The notes beneath the pieces were generated by a model. It made no database searches. It saw only the letters and a list, made by a program, of their open reading frames with translations, and had not been told where the DNA came from. Shown in pieces: positions 16,305 through 25,040 of a stretch of 64,000 nucleotides of DNA. Location of the stretch: positions 6,014,001 through 6,078,000 of the forward strand of contig OY782765.1 in the NCBI GenBank assembly GCA_963678275.1. The letters run 5' to 3'. Both the position numbers and the translations under genes were made by a program. The DNA comes from G963677445 sp963678275. GTDB lineage: Bacteria > Bacteroidota > Ignavibacteria > Ignavibacteriales > Melioribacteraceae. Position 1 is the first letter of the stretch. Each line of letters starts with the position of its first letter.

Positions 16305-16865
16305 ATGGTTGAATTTCTCTATGACATTGACGTCGCCCTTTTTTATTTTATTAACCACACCCTTTCGAATTCACTTTTCGATAAATTTTTTCCCTATATC
16401 ACAGAAGTAAAACACTGGTTTGTAGCCTATGTAATATTATGGGGCATTGTATTTTTTAAAGGAGGAAGGACCGGAAAGTTTGCCGCTGTTGGAGCTATTC
16501 TTCTTATTACAGCTTCCGACCAGTTCAGCAGTTCTCTATTGAAGAACCTCTTTGAAAGGGTGAGGCCCTGCAATGTTCTGCCCGATGTAAATATTCTTGT
16601 TCATTGTTCGGGCGCGTATTCATTCCCTTCATCACACGCGGTGAATAATTTCGCTATTGCCACATATTTCTACAGGCTTTACCCGCAATATAAATGGGTT
16701 CTTTTTATAGGGGCAGGGATAATGGCATTTTCACGAACCTACGTAGGAGTGCATTATCCGGCGGATATAGTCGGGGGCGCCATAATCGGGACGGGAGTTG
16801 GTTTCCTTTTCGCGTGGTTAATTAAAATGGCTGAAAATTATTATGTGGAGAAATTTGTAAAATGA
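16305..16865 (+). CDS. PAP2-family membrane phosphatase
   Basis: The 186-residue integral membrane protein has the three PAP2 catalytic motifs: KNLFERVRPCN (KX6RP-like, near 79-89), PSSHAVN (near 108-114, catalytic His) and SRTYVGVHYPADI (near 145-157, second His). About five transmembrane segments are predicted. Close relatives include BcrC-type undecaprenyl-diphosphate phosphatase, which recycles the cell-wall lipid carrier, and PgpB-type phosphatases. The substrate cannot be fixed from sequence. Its stop overlaps the start of the AMP nucleosidase gene (ATGA), so the two are translationally coupled. Confidence 0.85.
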   Translation: MVEFLYDIDVALFYFINHTLSNSLFDKFFPYITEVKHWFVAYVILWGIVFFKGGRTGKFAAVGAILLITASDQFSSSLLKNLFERVRPCNVLPDVNILVHCSGAYSFPSSHAVNNFAIATYFYRLYPQYKWVLFIGAGIMAFSRTYVGVHYPADIVGGAIIGTGVGFLFAWLIKMAENYYVEKFVK

Positions 16866-17635
16866 AAACCAAACTTGAAATAGCGAAAAACTGGTTCCCG
16901 AGATATACCGGGGCAACACTGGACCAGGTGGGGGATTACCTTCTTCTTACAAATTTTCAGAACTATGTGGAAAAGTTTGCCGAACAGTTTGACTGTGATG
17001 TTATGGGCGAAGGCAGGCCGATGCAGACAGCAACCAACAGTGAAGGTCTGACAATTATAAATTTTGGAATGGGTTCGGCCAACGCCGCGACAGTTATGGA
17101 CCTTCTTTCGGCGCGGAATCCTGAAGGGGTACTTTTTCTCGGTAAATGCGGCGGTTTAAAAAAGTCGACCGAACTGGGGCATTTTATCCTCCCGATAGCG
17201 GCGATAAGAGGGGAAGGAACAAGCAATGATTATCTCCCTTCCGAAATACCGGCGCTTCCTTCATTTAAGCTCCACAAGTTTGTTTCTGATAAAATTATGA
17301 GCTACGCTTCGGAATACCGCACCGGGGTGGTTTATACCACAAACCGGCGGCTCTGGGAATATGATGAGGAATTTAAGGATTACCTGAGAAAACTTGGCGC
17401 GATAGGAATTGATATGGAAACCGCCACAATATTTGTAGTCGGTTATGCCAACCAGATAGCGCGCGGGGCCCTGTTGCTGGTATCCGATCTGCCGATGATG
17501 CCCGAAGGGGTGAAAACAGAAGACTCAGACCGTGAGATAACCCGCCGTTTTGTCGATATGCATTTGCAGATTGGAATTGAAGCGATGACCGATATCGGCA
17601 GCAAAGGGGAACAAATAAAACACTTCACTTTTTAA
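16862..17635 (+). CDS. amn: AMP nucleosidase (short Bacteroidota-type)
   Basis: The 257-residue member of the nucleoside phosphorylase superfamily hydrolyses AMP to adenine and ribose 5-phosphate (EC 3.2.2.4). Features are IINFGMGSANAATVMDLLSA, VLFLGKCGGLKKST (phosphate/ribose pocket), the NDYLPSEIPALPSF loop, and GIDMETATIFVVGYAN, which holds the ribose-binding Glu. It lacks the N-terminal domain of the longer E. coli Amn. This short form is typical of Bacteroidota-like genomes. It is coupled to the PAP2 gene by a 4-bp overlap. Adenine salvage partners are not in the window. Confidence 0.88.
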   Translation: MKTKLEIAKNWFPRYTGATLDQVGDYLLLTNFQNYVEKFAEQFDCDVMGEGRPMQTATNSEGLTIINFGMGSANAATVMDLLSARNPEGVLFLGKCGGLKKSTELGHFILPIAAIRGEGTSNDYLPSEIPALPSFKLHKFVSDKIMSYASEYRTGVVYTTNRRLWEYDEEFKDYLRKLGAIGIDMETATIFVVGYANQIARGALLLVSDLPMMPEGVKTEDSDREITRRFVDMHLQIGIEAMTDIGSKGEQIKHFTF

Positions 17636-17710
17636 GATATGTGTCTTTTGGCATTGAAGTTGATGAAAAATAATTGCAAATTAGTCCTTGAAAATAAACA
17701 AGGGGAAAAA

Positions 17711-18139
17711 ATGAAATATTTAAGAGTTATATTTATTGTTCTGCTTATTGCAGGTTTTTCCACAATCTCCGCGCAAAATAAGGATGACGCGGCAGGGGTG
17801 AAATCGGCGATGGTCAAACTGATAGATTTCAGCACATCCAAAAATTACAAAGACGCCGCTTCCCTGATTGCCTATGATGGCGATGACGCGGGGAGGAAAT
17901 GGAAGGATACATTTAAGTATCCCGCTGAAAAAGGGAAAGTTAAACGTGTTTGCCGCTATATCGAAAAATTTACAGTTATCAGCGATAAACATGATTTTGG
18001 TAAATTCAGCATGAAAAAAGATGGCGGAGTTACCTGGTATATTCAGGAGGTGAATTTTATCAGCGGCGGCAGAAAACTGAGTGTTGAGTTTTCATTTGTT
18101 AAAAGCGGAGGCGGCTTCCTGCTTGGCAAATACAATTAA
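17711..18139 (+). CDS. Secreted protein of unknown function (DUF4878/NTF2-like pattern)
   Basis: The 142-residue product starts at the ATG at 17711 behind AGGGG. It has a signal peptide (FIVLLIAGFSTISAQ, cleavage near residue 20). The mature part has a helix-rich start (AAGVKSAMVKLIDFSTSKNYKDAASLIAY) followed by strands (WYIQEVNFISGGRKLSVEFSFVKSGGGFLLGKYN). That is the plan of small NTF2-like/DUF4878-type periplasmic proteins. The family call is tentative. The frame continues upstream to 17639, but the signal peptide and ribosome-binding site favour 17711. Confidence 0.6.
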   Translation: MKYLRVIFIVLLIAGFSTISAQNKDDAAGVKSAMVKLIDFSTSKNYKDAASLIAYDGDDAGRKWKDTFKYPAEKGKVKRVCRYIEKFTVISDKHDFGKFSMKKDGGVTWYIQEVNFISGGRKLSVEFSFVKSGGGFLLGKYN

Positions 18140-18201
18140 GGATATGCTGTCTGATCTGTTTTCTCTACAGTGTGACCAGTTTTCAGGGCGGTTTTAGTTA
18201 G

Positions 18202-18636
18202 ATGGAAATAAAAGAGAAAAAATTCTTTTCGAGGCTGGACAACCTGTTTATTATAGCGTTGTCCATCCATTTTTTTGTAGGTATCGCTTCTTTGTATGTT
18301 GTCAGCTCAGGAGTTATTGCCGGTAAACTGCCTGATACGGAAAGTTATAAGATTTATGTTCTTCTCGCGGGGGCGCTTTCTATTTTGTTTTTACGCGGAA
18401 TGTACAGCCGCTATTCCAAAAGGGCAAAAGCCGATAACAATAACAATTTTAGGGAAGTTCTTTTTTCACAGGTTATCAGGCTGCGTCTTTTAATTCTTTT
18501 GATTGTAAATCTGTTTAACGGCTTTATCTTCATTTCAACGGGGGATTATCTTTTCATTATTGTTTTTGCTATTTTCATATTATTGAATATTGCGTACCGT
18601 CCGGGTGTATATATATTTGAGAGAGATTTTTCCTGA
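18202..18636 (+). CDS. Four-helix integral membrane protein, unknown
   Basis: The 144-residue protein has four hydrophobic helices: about 13-35, 47-64, 90-108 and 112-130. Short basic loops separate them (YSRYSKRAKADNNNNFRE). There are no conserved catalytic residues I recognise. It stands in a plus-strand run between the secreted protein and the bPH2 protein, separated from both by 60-90 bp. Confidence 0.6.
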   Translation: MEIKEKKFFSRLDNLFIIALSIHFFVGIASLYVVSSGVIAGKLPDTESYKIYVLLAGALSILFLRGMYSRYSKRAKADNNNNFREVLFSQVIRLRLLILLIVNLFNGFIFISTGDYLFIIVFAIFILLNIAYRPGVYIFERDFS

Positions 18637-18725
18637 ATATTCTCTTTTGAGAGTCTGCAACCAGGTATTCAGATTCTTTTCAAAATGAAAGAAAATCAAT
18701 GATCTACTAATTAAAGGTGAAAAAA

Positions 18726-19325
18726 ATGAAAGATATCGTTATCCTCCCCGACAAAAGATTTAAAACCAAAACCGTTTGGATGTTTCTCACCATATCAGCC
18801 TTCGTTTTATTAGTAATAGTTCTTTTGCAATTTCTGGTGCCTCTTAGTCCCAAAACAAACGCGGCCAAAGTAGCGATCATTGTATGGCCCATATTCATGG
18901 GAGTTTTAATTTTATTATGGATTATAATTTTTCCTTTAACATTGCTGTGGATCAACAGTCTGAGTTTTTATATTATGGATGATAAAGTCGCGATCAAGAA
19001 GGGCTTTATATCAAAAATAACCCAGAATATACCTTTCAGGGCGGTGACCGATTTTCAGCTTCATCGTTCACTTTATGACAGGATGCTCGGTCTCGGATCG
19101 ATAAAGATTCAGACGGCGGGACAGATGCCCGGAGGCGCCGGTTATGAGGGAGTGTTATATGGATTGACCGATTGGAACGGACTTCATGATGAATTGCAAA
19201 ACCGATTAAGAGACCGCTCTTCTGTAACGAATGTTGAGCCGCGATCAGGAGAGGAAGCGCCCGCGGGTATTCCCGAAATTTACGCGGAAGTAAAAAAAAT
19301 AAGGGAATTGCTGGAACGGAGATAG
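18726..19325 (+). CDS. Membrane protein with bacterial PH (bPH2/YdbS-like) domain
   Basis: About 199 residues from the ATG at 18726 (AAAGG upstream; a GTG at 18717 is the alternative). Two transmembrane helices (about 18-40 and 55-80) are followed by a bPH2-type domain: LSFYIMDDKVAIKKGFISKITQNIPFRAVTDFQLHRSLYDRMLGLGSIKIQTAG. A charged tail ends in a short helix (EIYAEVKKIRELLERR). bPH2 proteins sit in the membrane and are linked to cell-envelope stress or lipid binding, but have no defined reaction. Confidence 0.8.
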   Translation: MKDIVILPDKRFKTKTVWMFLTISAFVLLVIVLLQFLVPLSPKTNAAKVAIIVWPIFMGVLILLWIIIFPLTLLWINSLSFYIMDDKVAIKKGFISKITQNIPFRAVTDFQLHRSLYDRMLGLGSIKIQTAGQMPGGAGYEGVLYGLTDWNGLHDELQNRLRDRSSVTNVEPRSGEEAPAGIPEIYAEVKKIRELLERR

Positions 19326-19659
19326 ATTTTCATTTTGCGCTAAGAATTGTGCGAGGCAAATTTTGAATCCCCTACAGGGATTTTTTATTCCTGAATACAA
19401 TATTGCTACAATAATGCTGCTTCTCCAAAGCAGTTTTTCGAAGTTATCGCACCTTCATGCAGACAGCATATTTCATGAATTTGAATAATAACCTTGTAGA
19501 GGTTCAAATTATTGTAGAGAATTGGAGCTACACATTGAGTCATCCCTGTCGGGGATGAACAGGTTCCCGGGAAGGCCAAAATTTGTCAATAAAATGGAGA
19601 ATGAAATACAAACCGATTTTTGATGAAACGAAATAAAAATGTGGCAAATGCCCTGAAAA
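19326..19659. other. Gene-free stretch with short dyads
   Basis: No gene is visible. It contains small inverted repeats such as AATCCCCTACAGGGATT near 19362-19380 and ATCCCTGTCGGGGAT near 19542-19557. These are the same type of module as GTCCCTGACGGGAC in the composite repeats at 31535 and 48840. No border sequence of the repeat family is seen. Confidence 0.5.
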
Positions 19660-20781
19660 TCACATCATGGCGGAAAACATTTTACCTGGGAGCTGACGCG
19701 CGAGTCCTTTAAATTCGAGAGTAAGGAGATAAACGAGACAGTCGGCGACAGCGATTCCGGTGTCCGAAGCGATAACGTCGATATGTTTGGATTCCGCTGA
19801 AAGAGATTCAAAAATTTTCTGCTCAAAGAGGTTCAGCTCTTCGATCATCTTACGGTCAGCTTTTTTTGTTTGGCCGGGATCGAGTCTTAAGGTAGCAAGA
19901 ATATCATCCGGTCTGGTAACCAGTTCCGCTTCCCCTTTTCTTATAAGTTTGTTTGTTCCGTCACTCTGGGGACTTGTCACATTACCGGGAATGGCAAAAA
20001 CCTCTCTGTTCTGATCGAGTGAGTAAGAAGCTGTCTGCATTGCGCCCCCGTTCTTTTTTGTTTCAACAACGAGGGTTCCCAAAGCCAGTCCGGAAATTAT
20101 CCGGTTTCTCCGGGGGAAATTTTGCGCGTCGGGAAATGTACCCGGAGGATATTCGGTAATAATCGCTCCATTATCAGCAATATGGTTATAAATCTTTTTA
20201 TTTTCAGGAGGGTAAATCACATCTATTCCGGAACCTGTAACCGCGATAGTTCTTCCTCCTGATTTCAGGGCCGCTCTATGCGATTCCGAATCAATTCCCC
20301 TTGCCAGTCCGCTTACAATTGTTACACCGGCAGCCGCGAGTTCCGAGGCAAATCTTGTCGCCTGCATTCTTCCATAAGCTGAAGGCAACCGGGTTCCCAC
20401 AATCGCCACAGCATTTGAATCGATATCAGTTATTGACCCTTTGATATACAAAACAACAGGGGGGAGATATATTCTTTTAAGCAGTTCGGGATATTCATCA
20501 TCCCAGTAAGTTATTATCCGGGCATTATTTTTAGAGAGAGTTTCGTTAAGACGCTGAAATGCCGCGTCGTATTGATCTTTCTTCGAAGAAGCCTCTTTAA
20601 TTCTTCCCGAAATCACCTCGTTAATTGTTTCGGTCTGCATCAATCTGTTTCTGCCGGCATTTACAATTTCCTCGAAACTGCCGAATTTTGAAAGAAGCTG
20701 AAATAATTTTCCCGGACCCAGACCCTCGACTTTATTCAGAATGAACAGGTGGAAAAGTTCATCACCGGAAATCCTGTTCAT
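19660..20781 (-). CDS. dprA: DNA-processing protein DprA (Smf)
   Basis: The 373-residue protein loads RecA on incoming single-stranded DNA during transformation. The Rossmann-like DprA core is clear: VAIVGTRLPSAYGR, TIVSGLARGIDSESHRAALKSGG, AVTGSGIDVIYPPENKKIY, FPRRNRIISGLA, TLVVETKKNGGAMQTA, VFAIPGNVTSP. An N-terminal SAM/HhH-like region (about 10-55) and a C-terminal winged-helix region (about 305-373) flank it. Its ATG overlaps the stop of the EutN-like gene by 1 bp. No other competence gene is in the window. Confidence 0.95.
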   Translation of the reverse strand: MNRISGDELFHLFILNKVEGLGPGKLFQLLSKFGSFEEIVNAGRNRLMQTETINEVISGRIKEASSKKDQYDAAFQRLNETLSKNNARIITYWDDEYPELLKRIYLPPVVLYIKGSITDIDSNAVAIVGTRLPSAYGRMQATRFASELAAAGVTIVSGLARGIDSESHRAALKSGGRTIAVTGSGIDVIYPPENKKIYNHIADNGAIITEYPPGTFPDAQNFPRRNRIISGLALGTLVVETKKNGGAMQTASYSLDQNREVFAIPGNVTSPQSDGTNKLIRKGEAELVTRPDDILATLRLDPGQTKKADRKMIEELNLFEQKIFESLSAESKHIDVIASDTGIAVADCLVYLLTLEFKGLARQLPGKMFSAMM

Positions 20782-21059
20782 TATTCTTCGACCAGATCAA
20801 TTTCATCAACAATTGCGATTATTATAGTGTTAACAGGGGCGTCGCCATGACCGAGGATTTGCTGAACCGCATCTCCTTCGCGGGCCACCAGAACGGTATC
20901 ACCAATACCGGCATCAATTAGATCCAGCGCGATGGTGTCTTTTTTCCCTTTCAGATTTCCCTCAAGGTCAATAGGGTGGACCAGCATAAGTTTATGCCCT
21001 TTGAGATGCTCATTTTTATGAGTTGATACTACATTCCCCTTAACTTTAGCCAGCATCAT
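20781..21059 (-). CDS. EutN/CcmL-family microcompartment vertex protein
   Basis: The 92-residue protein matches the pentameric BMC vertex family: AKVKGNVVSTHKNEHLKGHKLMLVHPID, then TIALDLIDAGIGDTVLVAREGDAVQQILG, then PVNTIIIAIVDEID. These proteins cap the corners of bacterial microcompartments. No shell hexamer (BMC domain) or encapsulated enzyme is found in this window. The gene is sandwiched between a DUF3098-like gene and dprA in a tight unit. It is either an orphan vertex gene serving a shell encoded elsewhere, or a repurposed homologue. The family call is firm. Confidence 0.85.
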   Translation of the reverse strand: MMLAKVKGNVVSTHKNEHLKGHKLMLVHPIDLEGNLKGKKDTIALDLIDAGIGDTVLVAREGDAVQQILGHGDAPVNTIIIAIVDEIDLVEE

Positions 21060-21062
21060 GGG

Positions 21063-21320
21063 CTATTCTTCTGTCTTTTTTCTCTTTTTATAAAATATTG
21101 AGAGAGGGAAGATAATGAGATATGCCACAAGTAAAACGAGTGGTGAAAGAGTCATTGAAAGGGGATTATCCCACGGACCCTGGGCCATTAAAAGGAAACC
21201 TATAAATAGAACTACAATTCCGGCTCCGAGGATCATATAGTTAGTGTTGGTCCAGTAATTCTTAAAAGGAGACTGAACTGTTTTTGCCTGTGCTTTGATT
21301 TTTCTTCTGACTTTGGCCAT
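21063..21320 (-). CDS. Small membrane protein (DUF3098-like)
   Basis: The 85-residue protein has a basic N-terminus (AKVRRKIKAQAK), two transmembrane helices (about 30-46 and 56-76) and a basic C-terminal tail. The motif YWTNTNYMILGAGIVVLFIGFLLMAQGPWDNP resembles DUF3098 of Bacteroidota, and no function is known. It is 3 bp upstream of the EutN-like gene and heads the unit DUF3098-eutN-dprA. Confidence 0.7.
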   Translation of the reverse strand: MAKVRRKIKAQAKTVQSPFKNYWTNTNYMILGAGIVVLFIGFLLMAQGPWDNPLSMTLSPLVLLVAYLIIFPLSIFYKKRKKTEE

Positions 21321-21353
21321 AAAGCTTTATTACCATTTATTTATGAATAATAT

Positions 21354-21377
21354 CAAAAGACCCCGGAGCTGGGGTCT
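21354..21377 (-). terminator. Terminator between the 84-residue gene and the DUF3098 gene
   Basis: A 7-bp stem, AGACCCC/GGGGTCT (21358-21364 with 21371-21377), is followed on the minus strand by TTTTGATATT. It closes the gene at 21438-21692. Confidence 0.75.
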
Positions 21378-21437
21378 AATGAAACAAAATTTGTAACTAA
21401 ATAAAATAGGTTAAGAAAAGCATTTTGTCAAGTGAAA

Positions 21438-21692
21438 TCAGCCATGAACCTGGTATACGATTTTGCGCAGTGTATCGAACTGGAGATAGGGATATTCCCT
21501 GCGAAGGTTATCGATAGCGTCACTGGCGCTGATCTTCTCTGCTCTCATGGTTTTGAATTTTTTTCGGATGATGTAGTCCCTCACCTTTTTTTTGTTAATG
21601 AGATTTCTACCTTTAAGCAACTGATAAATCTCATCACTGATAAATTCAGCTAATGGATTATCCACTGGACATTTGATCTCAGGGCGATTCAT
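21438..21692 (-). CDS. Small hypothetical protein
   Basis: The 84-residue, basic, probably all-helical soluble protein (VDNPLAEFISDEIYQLLKGRNLINKKKVRDYIIRKKFKTMRAEKISASDAID). I do not recognise the family. The charged helices would suit a nucleic-acid-associated or regulatory protein, but no motif supports that. It has its own terminator (21358-21377), which favours a real gene. Confidence 0.5.
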   Translation of the reverse strand: MNRPEIKCPVDNPLAEFISDEIYQLLKGRNLINKKKVRDYIIRKKFKTMRAEKISASDAIDNLRREYPYLQFDTLRKIVYQVHG

Positions 21693-21699
21693 AATTCTC

Positions 21700-22813
21700 C
21701 CGCAATTAGTTACTAGATGTTTTCAATTACGAATCGTAGATATGTTCAGTAAAACCTCCAAGAATAATTTTGAGTTGGACCCAATATATTAACTTTATCA
21801 GATAAAAGTCAAAAATAAATTAGTGGAAAAAAAACTGACCTAAAAAGCAGGAGTATGAGTGAGTAGTTAAATTCCACGCAATAGAACAAAATTGCAATTA
21901 ACAATTATTAATGTACAATGAACAATTGAAAAGATGACCGCAGACTATTTTGATTTCGTTGATTGAGGTGGAAGAAAAGCCACAAAATCACCAAAACACT
22001 AAATCCCACGAAAGGAATTACGAATTACGAATTACGAATGAGGAATGAAAGGAATGTATTGAATCTTTTTTCTTGATCATTTTAAACTTAGCAACAGGGG
22101 CAAATCTCCATAAAAATAAAACCTTATTAACCTTATTCAAAGGGGGCATATCTCCATCGGGATATTGGAATGTTCGCGGAAAGAGCAAAGCACAGGATTG
22201 AGAGGATCAAAAAGACTGAGTTGATATAAGTTAGCCGTCGAAATCCAAATCGAAGTCGGAATCGAAATCGGGTTTTCTTAAAATCAGAGAGCCATTTATT
22301 ACTCTTCACTCTCCTATAACCGCTCTTTACTTCTGGCTTGCCAGCCTATGATAAAGATTACTCCATAAGCAGTTAAATTCCACGCAATAGAACAAAATTG
22401 CAATTAACAATTATTAATTTACAATGAACAATTGAAAAGATGACCTCAGATTATTTTATTACACAGATTTCGTTGATTGAGGTGGAAGAAAAGCCACAAA
22501 ATCACCAAAACAGTAAATCCCACGAAAGGAATTACGAATTACGAATGAGGAATTAGGAATGAAAGGAATGTATCGAATCTTTTTTCTTGATCATTTTAAC
22601 CTTAGCAACAGGGGGAAATCTCCATAAAAATAAAACCTTATTAACCTTATTCAAAGGGGGTCATATCTCCTTCGGGATATTGGAATGTTCGCGGAAAAGT
22701 GTTTTTCTTTGAAGACGGGGGAGGACTCAACCCGGAGTGGGCAGCTAACTTTTTTCTGGTTCAGCCTGCCTATGATTAAGCTTAAGATTATCGGGAGGAA
22801 AACAAGCCTAAAT
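21700..22813 (+). repeat. Composite repeat array with a 320-bp direct duplication
   Basis: No gene is visible. Two near-identical copies of about 320 bp lie at 21866-22182 and 22372-22697, offset 506 bp. Each begins with the border core GTTAAATTCCACGCAATAG and carries the module AATTAACAATTATTAAT. Each then reads through GAATTACGAATTACGAAT micro-repeats to CTCC(A/T)TCGGGATATTGGAATG. Full borders (CTGGCTTGCCAGCCTATGAT) lie near 22331-22352 and, degraded, near 22754-22775. The segment CTTTGAAGACGGGGGAGGACT near 22707-22728 recurs at 46806-46827. Confidence 0.8.
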
Positions 22814-23218
22814 CTAATTTTTCAGGATATAAAAAAATCCGCTCCACTTATAGGTATTGTCATTCCAGGCGTCGGTAATTTTTATACGATAATGATGTGA
22901 GTTTCGCAGGTCGAGAGGTATATTCCATGTAAACCGGCTTTCATTCGGGATGTTTTCCGCAATTTTGAGCATGAGTAAATCTTTTTTATAAAGCTCAATA
23001 TTTATTCTTTCAGCATCACCTACCCAGTTCCACCTGATATTAATCATCGCTCCGGGAGTAAAAGTCTGACCTCCAATCGGATATGTAATAAGAATCTGTG
23101 AAAAACCGGGTCCGTCGCCGGTGTCATTTCCGGCGGGTTCAAGGGGTGTGTGAATCTCCCGGCAGGAAAAGAGAATGGAAATAAACAAAAACGTTATAAA
23201 AAATATATATCTTCTCAT
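22814..23218 (-). CDS. Lipoprotein with Ig-like/Kre9-KNH-type domain
   Basis: About 134 residues from the ATG at 23218, which has AAAGGA 8 bp upstream. The lipoprotein signal peptide is YIFFITFLFISILFSC. The mature part has one small beta-sandwich domain with the pattern ITYPIGGQTFTPGAMINIRWNW ... RINIELYKKDLLMLKIAENIPNESRFTWNIP ... YRIKITD. This resembles the Ser/Thr-rich GPI-anchored (Kre9/KNH-like) domains seen in secreted bacterial proteins. The protein is a single short domain, presumably surface-bound. Function is unknown. Confidence 0.7.
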   Translation of the reverse strand: MRRYIFFITFLFISILFSCREIHTPLEPAGNDTGDGPGFSQILITYPIGGQTFTPGAMINIRWNWVGDAERINIELYKKDLLMLKIAENIPNESRFTWNIPLDLRNSHHYRIKITDAWNDNTYKWSGFFYILKN

Positions 23219-23294
23219 GACCATATTCCTTTCTTTGGGAAACAAATTATTAAAATTATCTCCAAAAACTCAAGGTATAAAACGGTCGCTAAAT

Positions 23295-23855
23295 CTATTC
23301 CGGGGTGTTTTCTTCAAGCTTTTCTTTACTCGTTTCAAATGGCGCGTCATTATTTATCACAAGACAGTCGGTAATTAAATCGTGCAGAGCCTGTTTTTTA
23401 TCAGTAAAAGCCGCGATAATATAGCCGATCTTAATAATTATGTCGGAAATAAACTTCGCGAAATGTCTTCCGGTCGCTCTGCCGAATGAAATTCTTTTTC
23501 CATCGATATCGGTAACTTTGATATTCACCGCCATTTTACCCAGCGTTGCCTGCTGACGGGATGATTCCATTAGGGCGTAATAAAGCCAGTTGATTAATGC
23601 GGAACCCAGAATGAGAAGTAAAAACATCGCGATAAAAATCAGGAATGCAGCCGCGGCTTCTTCTCTGCTTTGCTGTGCGGTATAAGAATAATCCCTGAAT
23701 GATTCTATCCACTCGGTTGAAAACACTCCGATTCCAAAGAGCCCGAAGAGCGGCAGAAAGAGAACAGATTTAGCAATTAAAAGAACAATAAGGTCAATTA
23801 TATAGGCAACTAACCTTTTAAAAAACCCGGCGTATAGGGGAATATGAGTTTCCAT
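23295..23855 (-). CDS. RDD-family membrane protein
   Basis: About 186 residues from the ATG at 23855 (AGGA at good spacing; the frame is open to 23882). It has the RDD signature AGFFKRLVAYIIDLIVLLI at the start (Arg, Asp), a second hydrophobic span (AAAFLIFIAMFLLLILGSALINWLYYAL) and the family segment QATLGKMAVNIKVTDIDGKRISFGRATGRHFAKFIS. A Glu-rich tail follows. RDD proteins are membrane proteins with suggested transport roles, not proven for most members. Confidence 0.85.
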   Translation of the reverse strand: METHIPLYAGFFKRLVAYIIDLIVLLIAKSVLFLPLFGLFGIGVFSTEWIESFRDYSYTAQQSREEAAAAFLIFIAMFLLLILGSALINWLYYALMESSRQQATLGKMAVNIKVTDIDGKRISFGRATGRHFAKFISDIIIKIGYIIAAFTDKKQALHDLITDCLVINNDAPFETSKEKLEENTPE

Positions 23856-23915
23856 TTTTAAATTCCTAACGAAAATATTCATTAAAGAGTTTATTTTGCA
23901 GCCGGGTTCTCATAA

Positions 23916-24890
23916 TTATATATCGAACCTCATGGCTGCTTTGTTTAGTCTGTCCATTATAGCATGTCCCAGTCCATCGGGGATGATTTTTTCGGCCAGT
24001 ATGATTTCGACGCCCGAATTTTCAAGATAGTGCAGATGCTCGAAAAGATTGGCCGCGGCTTCATGAAGATCGCCGTCTGGTGATAATACCCTGTAATCGG
24101 AAAAATATTCAGTATTTACAGAACCCCGAAAAAATAAGGCTCCTAATTTTTTGTCTTTGTATTTATCCAGATTTTTTTCATTCAGAAATTTTAATGGTAT
24201 GCCGGGTGAATAATGGTATGGAAGTCTGCCCGGCGAAAGGGGGGCTTTCTCATCACTATTTCCCGGTTCATGCAATTTGCCGGTGATCTCCTCAATTTTT
24301 TTTAAGTCAATACCACCCGGGCGCAACAGAGAAATATCATCGTCAATAACTGAAATTATTGTAGATTCTATTCCAACTTCACTTTTTCCGCCATCTAATA
24401 CCAGTCCCACTTTTGTAATTAATTCTTCTGAAAGCTGGTTAACCGAGGTAGGACTTAAGAAGCCGAACATATTGGCGCTGGGAGCCGCGACCGGGAAACC
24501 GCACATTTTTAATAATTTTGCCGCGACCGGATGCGCTGGCACCCTCACAGCGACGGTAGAATGCCCGGCAGTAATAATTTCCGGAACTATATTTTTTTTG
24601 GGGAGAACCATTGTCAGCGGGCCGGGCCAGAATTTTTCAGCGAGTCTGAAAACTTTATCATTTGCTATGTTACAATATTTTTCAATTTCATCAATCGAAG
24701 AAAGATGGAGTATTAAAGGATTAAACGCAGGTCTTTTTTTAGCTTCAAAAATAGCCGCTGCCGCCTTCGCGTCAAGGCCGTTGGCTCCAATTCCATATAC
24801 CGTTTCGGTGGGGAAAATTACCAGTCCCCCTTTTTCAAGGATTTTAACAGCTCTCTCTAAATTTTCTGTTTTACCGCTTAGAATTTCCAT
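23916..24890 (-). CDS. L-threonylcarbamoyladenylate synthase (Sua5/YwlC type)
   Basis: The 324-residue enzyme makes threonylcarbamoyl-AMP for the t6A tRNA modification. The N-terminal YrdC domain (about 8-200) has GLVIFPTETVYGIGANG, KKRPAFNPLILH, FWPGPLTMVLPKK, VAVRVPAHPVA, FPVAAPSANMFGFLSPTS, and GKSEVGIESTIISV. The C-terminal Sua5 domain (about 215-324) marks the longer two-domain form. The linking SPGRLPYHYSPGIPL motif closes the active site. It is monocistronic, and the downstream partner tsaD/tsaB/tsaE genes are not here. Confidence 0.93.
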   Translation of the reverse strand: MEILSGKTENLERAVKILEKGGLVIFPTETVYGIGANGLDAKAAAAIFEAKKRPAFNPLILHLSSIDEIEKYCNIANDKVFRLAEKFWPGPLTMVLPKKNIVPEIITAGHSTVAVRVPAHPVAAKLLKMCGFPVAAPSANMFGFLSPTSVNQLSEELITKVGLVLDGGKSEVGIESTIISVIDDDISLLRPGGIDLKKIEEITGKLHEPGNSDEKAPLSPGRLPYHYSPGIPLKFLNEKNLDKYKDKKLGALFFRGSVNTEYFSDYRVLSPDGDLHEAAANLFEHLHYLENSGVEIILAEKIIPDGLGHAIMDRLNKAAMRFDI

Positions 24891-25040
24891 CTTTATTTTT
24901 TTGTAACATTTTTTTTTAGTTAATTCACAACCTGGGATTTATATGTTATTGCAAATGGCGCGCAATAAAATTCATCAAATTTCATCAGCAAAAGGAACAA
25001 CATTCTTTTATAGTCGTTTAAAGAGTAAGATAAAAAAGAT

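Noticed and set aside
22685..22900. 71-residue plus-strand frame near the lipoprotein gene
   Set aside because: It is made of repeat DNA and the antisense end of the lipoprotein gene.
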